Assembly (NCBI RefSeq): GCF_008692195.1
Contig: NZ_RXOM01000009.1
Location: 1-64,000, forward strand
Length of the DNA: 64,000 bases
Origin: Salegentibacter sp. R32
GTDB lineage: Bacteria; Bacteroidota; Bacteroidia; Flavobacteriales; Flavobacteriaceae
Reading direction: 5' to 3'
Shown: one piece after another, positions 60,781 to 64,000 of the stretch
How the letters are laid out: every line of letters starts with the position of its first letter
How positions within the stretch are numbered: the stretch's first letter is position 1
Position numbers and translations under genes: made by a program
Notes under the pieces: generated by a model
Told to the model about the DNA's origin: nothing
Databases searched by the model: none
What the model saw: only the letters and a program-made list of their open reading frames with translations

Positions 60781-62187
60781 TTAGGTTTCAACTCCTTTTC
60801 TTGTCATGGTTCCCCAAGCTAATTCCTTAGATGATAAGAATTTAAGGTAACCTCTTATTCCAAAAAAAGTAATCATTGGGTGGTACAAAAATGGTTCCAG
60901 AAATGCAACTAAGATAAGTTTTAATACCTCGGAAAAATTCTTGTAATATTTGAAAGTAATATTATCCCAAATGACCACTAAAATTGAAATCATCACTGCA
61001 AAACTATAGGAATAGAGAAAGACCAATCCAGCCAAATCCCAATTGATTTTTCCGAATAATATTAAGTAGATGACAGAAATTACACCTCCTAACTCTATAA
61101 TAGGAGCTAAAAACTCGAAAACAAAAGCATAAGGGAAAACTATTAATCCCATCCTTTTAAACTTCGGGTTGAATAATATTTTACGGTGAACTACGAATAA
61201 CTGTACCAATCCGGCAGCCCAACGTGTACGCTGTCTCGATAAAATTTTGGCATTAGGAGGGCCTTCTGTCCAACAACAAGATAACGGAATATAATCTATC
61301 TTATATTTCAATTTATTGTTAATCATATAGCTAGCCATTCGGGTAATAAGGTCCATATCTTCTGCGTGTGACCTTCCATCGTACCCACCCGACCTAATTG
61401 CTATATCTTTATCAAACATTCCTAAACCTCCAGAAACATTGGGAACACAGTTTACAAGTGACCATCCCATTTTACTTAATAAATACGCACGGATGTACTC
61501 AAGTTCTTGAAATCTTGGAATAAGGTCTTTAGGAGGTCTTACCCTTGTTATCATTCCTTTTTTTACTTCACAGCTATTTACCATTCTTAAAGTAGCACCT
61601 ACCGCAATTACCTTTTTCTTTTCTACAAGAACGGGCTTAATCATTTTTAATAGTGTATTCCTAGCAAGAATACAATCTACATCTGTACATAAAAAGTAAG
61701 GGAAAACAGAGGCGTTAATACCTGCATTGGAAGCATCTGCCTTAGTACCACCATTTTCTTTATCAACAATGGTAAGTTTGTCATACTCTGGATTGGTAGA
61801 TTTAAAAATTCGCTTAAAAGGTTTGGTTTTAATCCGTTCTATGTAAGCATAAGGTACTTCTACTAGCTCAAATTCTTCAATAAGCTTTTCTAGGGTTTTA
61901 TCTTTACTTCCATCATTAACAATAACTACTTCAAATAAAGGATATTCTAAAGTAAGCAAAGAGTGAACGTTGGTGATAATTGTTTTTTCTTCATTGTAAG
62001 CGGGCGCTACTACCGATATCCCTGGTGCTATTTCAGAATTGTATAAAGTTTCGTCGTCAAGATTTGAATTATAGCTTTTATATCTTATAATAGTAATGAT
62101 AGAAAAAATGGCTAACATTAAATAGCTTGCTATCAATACACTGCTGTAAAAGAAAATAAAATATTCAAAAAAGTATTCTCCAACCAT
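60781..62187 (-). CDS. processive family 2 glycosyltransferase (PgaC-like)
   Basis: A 468-residue membrane glycosyltransferase. There is an N-terminal helix pair (about 10-35), the GT-A domain with VVAPAYNEEKTI (59-70), IVNDGSKD (D92), GGTKADASNAG, TDVDC (DxD, 169-171) and AEDMDL (D277), then QRTRWAAGL (319-327) and three to four C-terminal helices. QxxRW after the ED motif marks processive synthases such as PgaC, cellulose and hyaluronan synthases. The sugar is unknown. It follows the HEAT-repeat gene by 5 bases. Confidence 0.92.
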   Translation of the reverse strand: MVGEYFFEYFIFFYSSVLIASYLMLAIFSIITIIRYKSYNSNLDDETLYNSEIAPGISVVAPAYNEEKTIITNVHSLLTLEYPLFEVVIVNDGSKDKTLEKLIEEFELVEVPYAYIERIKTKPFKRIFKSTNPEYDKLTIVDKENGGTKADASNAGINASVFPYFLCTDVDCILARNTLLKMIKPVLVEKKKVIAVGATLRMVNSCEVKKGMITRVRPPKDLIPRFQELEYIRAYLLSKMGWSLVNCVPNVSGGLGMFDKDIAIRSGGYDGRSHAEDMDLITRMASYMINNKLKYKIDYIPLSCCWTEGPPNAKILSRQRTRWAAGLVQLFVVHRKILFNPKFKRMGLIVFPYAFVFEFLAPIIELGGVISVIYLILFGKINWDLAGLVFLYSYSFAVMISILVVIWDNITFKYYKNFSEVLKLILVAFLEPFLYHPMITFFGIRGYLKFLSSKELAWGTMTRKGVET

Positions 62188-62192
62188 TAAAA

Positions 62193-63320
62193 CTATTTAA
62201 ATTTAATTAGCTGAGTTTCGATGTGATTAAATATAGTTCTGTCGAAACCACTTTGTCCAGATTTTAAATCTTCAAAAAGATTATATTTAGCTTTGTAATT
62301 ATAGGTAACTAAAGCAACTTCCTTTTTTAATTGAACGTTTTTAGCATCTTCAAAAGCTCTTCGGAGAAAATCTACAGCATTTCCCGTATTCATTTCCCCA
62401 ATACTTTCTATGATGGCCATTTGGCATTCCTCATGCTCTGTAAAAAAATGGTTCATTAAGTATTCTTCATATTCTGTAGCGTGAATTTTACCTAAACTTT
62501 TATAGGCTTCCTTTCTAACTTTATGGTTGTGATGTTTTAATTTATCAAATAAAATTTCTTTGGTATCTTCTTGTTTAAAACTACCGGCGGCCTTAATAAG
62601 GAATATGATTAAAGAAATATTATCTGAATAATTAATCCATTTTCCTAAATTACTTAATTGGTTATTTTCTTTATGTATTTTAAGCAACCTCATTAAGTTA
62701 ATTTCGTCCCAATAACTTAAATCACCTTTAATCTCGTCTAAAAAACGATAAGGGTCATTGGTACTTAAATGTAGGTGTGAAAATCTGGCTTCCCGTCTTA
62801 ACTCTTTATTTTTACTGTAAGCTAATGGAATTACCTTTGCATCTAATTCTTTTAAATCTAATAGTTGCAGTTTCTGTAATACCTTAACTTTAGTACTGTC
62901 TTTAGAGAAATTCAATTTTTTCTCTAGATAGTGATCAAATTGTAAAGCATTTACAATTTTCGAATAGCCTGCTGATTTTTTCTTAGATTTAAATTTTATT
63001 TGCAGTAAAACATCTATGGCTAAAGTGATATTTTCACTATTTAGCTTGCCTACAATTTTTACATATTCCTTTTCAATCTCAGATTCAGTATAATTTTTTT
63101 CGCCAAAAAGGATGTCCTTAAATAACTTTTCAATTTGTGGTTTTAGTTTTTTTCGATGATCAGATATCTTCTTGTAGTAATACCTCATGAAGCTGAGATA
63201 GATAAACAATGTTATAATAAGACTTAAACTAAATAAAATTGAAATTATTACAATCTGTGTGATAGGAGCAAATGTCCTAATTTCATAGTATAGATTAACG
63301 AAAAAGTCGAAAATTTCCAT
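62193..63320 (-). CDS. HEAT-repeat membrane protein of the polysaccharide operon
   Basis: A 375-residue protein with one N-terminal membrane helix (QIVIISILFSLSLIITLFIY, about 22-45) followed by about 330 cytoplasmic residues of helical HEAT-type repeats (LRREARFSHLHLS, HNHKVRKEAYKSLGKI, HEECQMAIIESIGEMN, NVQLKKEVALVTYNYKAK). It is the first gene of the operon. It may scaffold or regulate the synthase at the membrane, as PgaD or c-di-GMP-binding partners do elsewhere. That role is an inference. Confidence 0.85.
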   Translation of the reverse strand: MEIFDFFVNLYYEIRTFAPITQIVIISILFSLSLIITLFIYLSFMRYYYKKISDHRKKLKPQIEKLFKDILFGEKNYTESEIEKEYVKIVGKLNSENITLAIDVLLQIKFKSKKKSAGYSKIVNALQFDHYLEKKLNFSKDSTKVKVLQKLQLLDLKELDAKVIPLAYSKNKELRREARFSHLHLSTNDPYRFLDEIKGDLSYWDEINLMRLLKIHKENNQLSNLGKWINYSDNISLIIFLIKAAGSFKQEDTKEILFDKLKHHNHKVRKEAYKSLGKIHATEYEEYLMNHFFTEHEECQMAIIESIGEMNTGNAVDFLRRAFEDAKNVQLKKEVALVTYNYKAKYNLFEDLKSGQSGFDRTIFNHIETQLIKFK

Positions 63321-63666
63321 TTTAAAAAATTAAATACACTTATTTACAAGCATTATTTCTAAACAGTAAGTTGAATGTATATGTAGCATTTTGATTAAAT
63401 GTCTGTTACAAATTTCTAAAAAAAGTAAATAGCTATCAAACATTATCGATGAATACGTTCTTAAATCTGATTAAATGTATAAATAACATAGATAACTGGT
63501 TTTTTTAGCGCATAACTGTTATTTTATGAGATATGAAAAAAAAATTGACAGGCTTATAACTGTTATGCATGTGTTTATTAAATTACTTGTCAAAATTAAA
63601 TCATTGAACAAATAGGTATTTCTTTCTTTAATACTTTTTATCTTTGCCACCATTTTAAAAATTGAT
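63321..63666. other. divergent intergenic region with repeated 11-mers
   Basis: No gene is visible in these 346 very AT-rich bases. They separate the minus-strand polysaccharide operon from rimO. TGATTAAATGT occurs at 63392-63402 and 63468-63478. ATAACTGTTAT, almost palindromic (ATAAC/GTTAT), occurs at 63512-63522 and 63556-63566, with a weaker copy near 63492. These could be operator sites controlling the operon or rimO. No convincing -33/-7 pair was found on the minus strand. Confidence 0.5.
63639..63646 (+). promoter_or_regulatory. -7 promoter box for rimO
   Basis: TATCTTTG fits TAnnTTTG and lies 20 bases upstream of the rimO start codon. Confidence 0.6.
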
Positions 63667-64000
63667 ATGAGAACCAAGTCGTTAAAGAAGAACAAGATTA
63701 ATGTAGTTACTTTAGGATGTAGCAAGAACATCTACGATTCTGAAGTATTGATGGGACAGCTGAAAGCCAATAATAAAGAAGTTGTTCATGAGCAGGAAGG
63801 AAATGTAGTGGTGATTAATACTTGTGGCTTTATTGACAATGCCAAAGAACAGTCTGTGAATACCATTTTAGACTTTGTTCAGAAAAAAGAAGAAGGCTTG
63901 GTCGATAAAGTTTTTGTAACTGGTTGCTTATCTGAACGCTATAAACCCGATTTGCAACACGAAATTCCTAATGTAGACCAATATTTTGGTACTACAGAAT
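63667..64000 (+). CDS. rimO: ribosomal protein S12 methylthiotransferase RimO, partial
   Basis: Only the first 111 codons are in the window; the gene continues past the right edge. RimO is a radical-SAM enzyme that adds a methylthio group to an aspartate of ribosomal protein S12. The visible N-terminal domain has the three cluster-binding cysteines in VVTLGCSKNIYDSEVLMG, VVINTCGFIDNAKEQSV and VFVTGCLSERYKPDL. SEVLMG distinguishes RimO from MiaB. Start: ATG at 63667. Confidence 0.93.
   Translation, partial: MRTKSLKKNKINVVTLGCSKNIYDSEVLMGQLKANNKEVVHEQEGNVVVINTCGFIDNAKEQSVNTILDFVQKKEEGLVDKVFVTGCLSERYKPDLQHEIPNVDQYFGTTE

Noticed and set aside
63519-63731. Minus-strand open frame over the rimO start
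   Set aside because: It is antisense to clearly conserved RimO codons, and its sequence is low complexity from AT-rich DNA.
1-64000. tRNA, rRNA, insertion sequences or prophage genes
   Set aside because: No cloverleaf with a CCA-type end, no conserved rRNA blocks, no transposase, integrase or phage structural gene was seen.

Overview
The window is a chromosomal segment of a member of the Flavobacteriaceae (Bacteroidota), probably marine. The genus cannot be fixed from sequence alone. The evidence is low GC, many TAnnTTTG promoter -7 boxes just upstream of genes, two proteins with type IX secretion sorting tails, and gene sets typical of the family (rlmD with DUF6452 and DUF6048 genes, a peroxiredoxin-thioredoxin-DUF6952 operon, zapA with a 6S-like RNA and rny, rpmB-rpmG-DUF4295-ftsY). 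No rRNA, tRNA, insertion sequence or CRISPR array was found.

Positions 1-8700 look like an accessory region. They hold mostly orphan membrane or secreted proteins on the minus strand, two broken GNAT acetyltransferase genes, a frameshifted XRE-type regulator, a very AT-rich pair encoding a HEPN-motif protein and a protein with P-x-hydrophobic repeats, and long palindromic intergenic repeats. One repeat family has copies at 8378 and 12571.

Positions 8795-25755 are mostly core genes: histidine degradation (hutI, hutG), peroxide defence (peroxiredoxin, thioredoxin, DUF6952 protein, Tpx), dgkA, ftsK, a LolA-like carrier and an LptF/G permease. Then come a ribBA whose GTP cyclohydrolase half has lost its zinc cysteines, a DegT aminotransferase, a nitroreductase, an LpxR-like lipid A deacylase and a type IX-secreted endonuclease I.

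Positions 25977-29351 form a tight operon of an RLAN-type ATP-grasp ligase, a GCS2-type ligase and an N-formylglutamate amidohydrolase-like enzyme. This is a candidate pathway that makes and trims an unknown glutamate- or cysteine-containing peptide. Positions 29296-37267 carry RNA-modification enzymes (RluE-like, a THUMP methyltransferase, RlmD), a ZIP transporter and ornithine aminotransferase. Positions 37338-47767 hold envelope and secreted proteins, a cysteine desulfurase-like enzyme, a TonB-dependent receptor and an M23 peptidase. Positions 47934-55571 are housekeeping: a coiled-coil protein, zapA, 6S RNA, rny, a DnaQ-like nuclease, an FAH-family enzyme, an Hpt protein, cinA, L28, L33, DUF4295 and ftsY. 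A structured repeat element lies directly in front of ftsY.

Positions 55572-63320 on the minus strand are the most interesting unit. Five nearly contiguous genes encode a HEAT-repeat membrane protein, a processive family 2 glycosyltransferase, a TPR plus YaiO-type outer-membrane barrel, a DUF4838 glycosidase-like protein and a DUF1573 lipoprotein. The layout parallels the Pga (poly-N-acetylglucosamine) synthase-dependent export machine but with different parts. It sits between ftsY and rimO, and its upstream region carries two pairs of repeated 11-mers that could be operators. rimO runs off the right edge.
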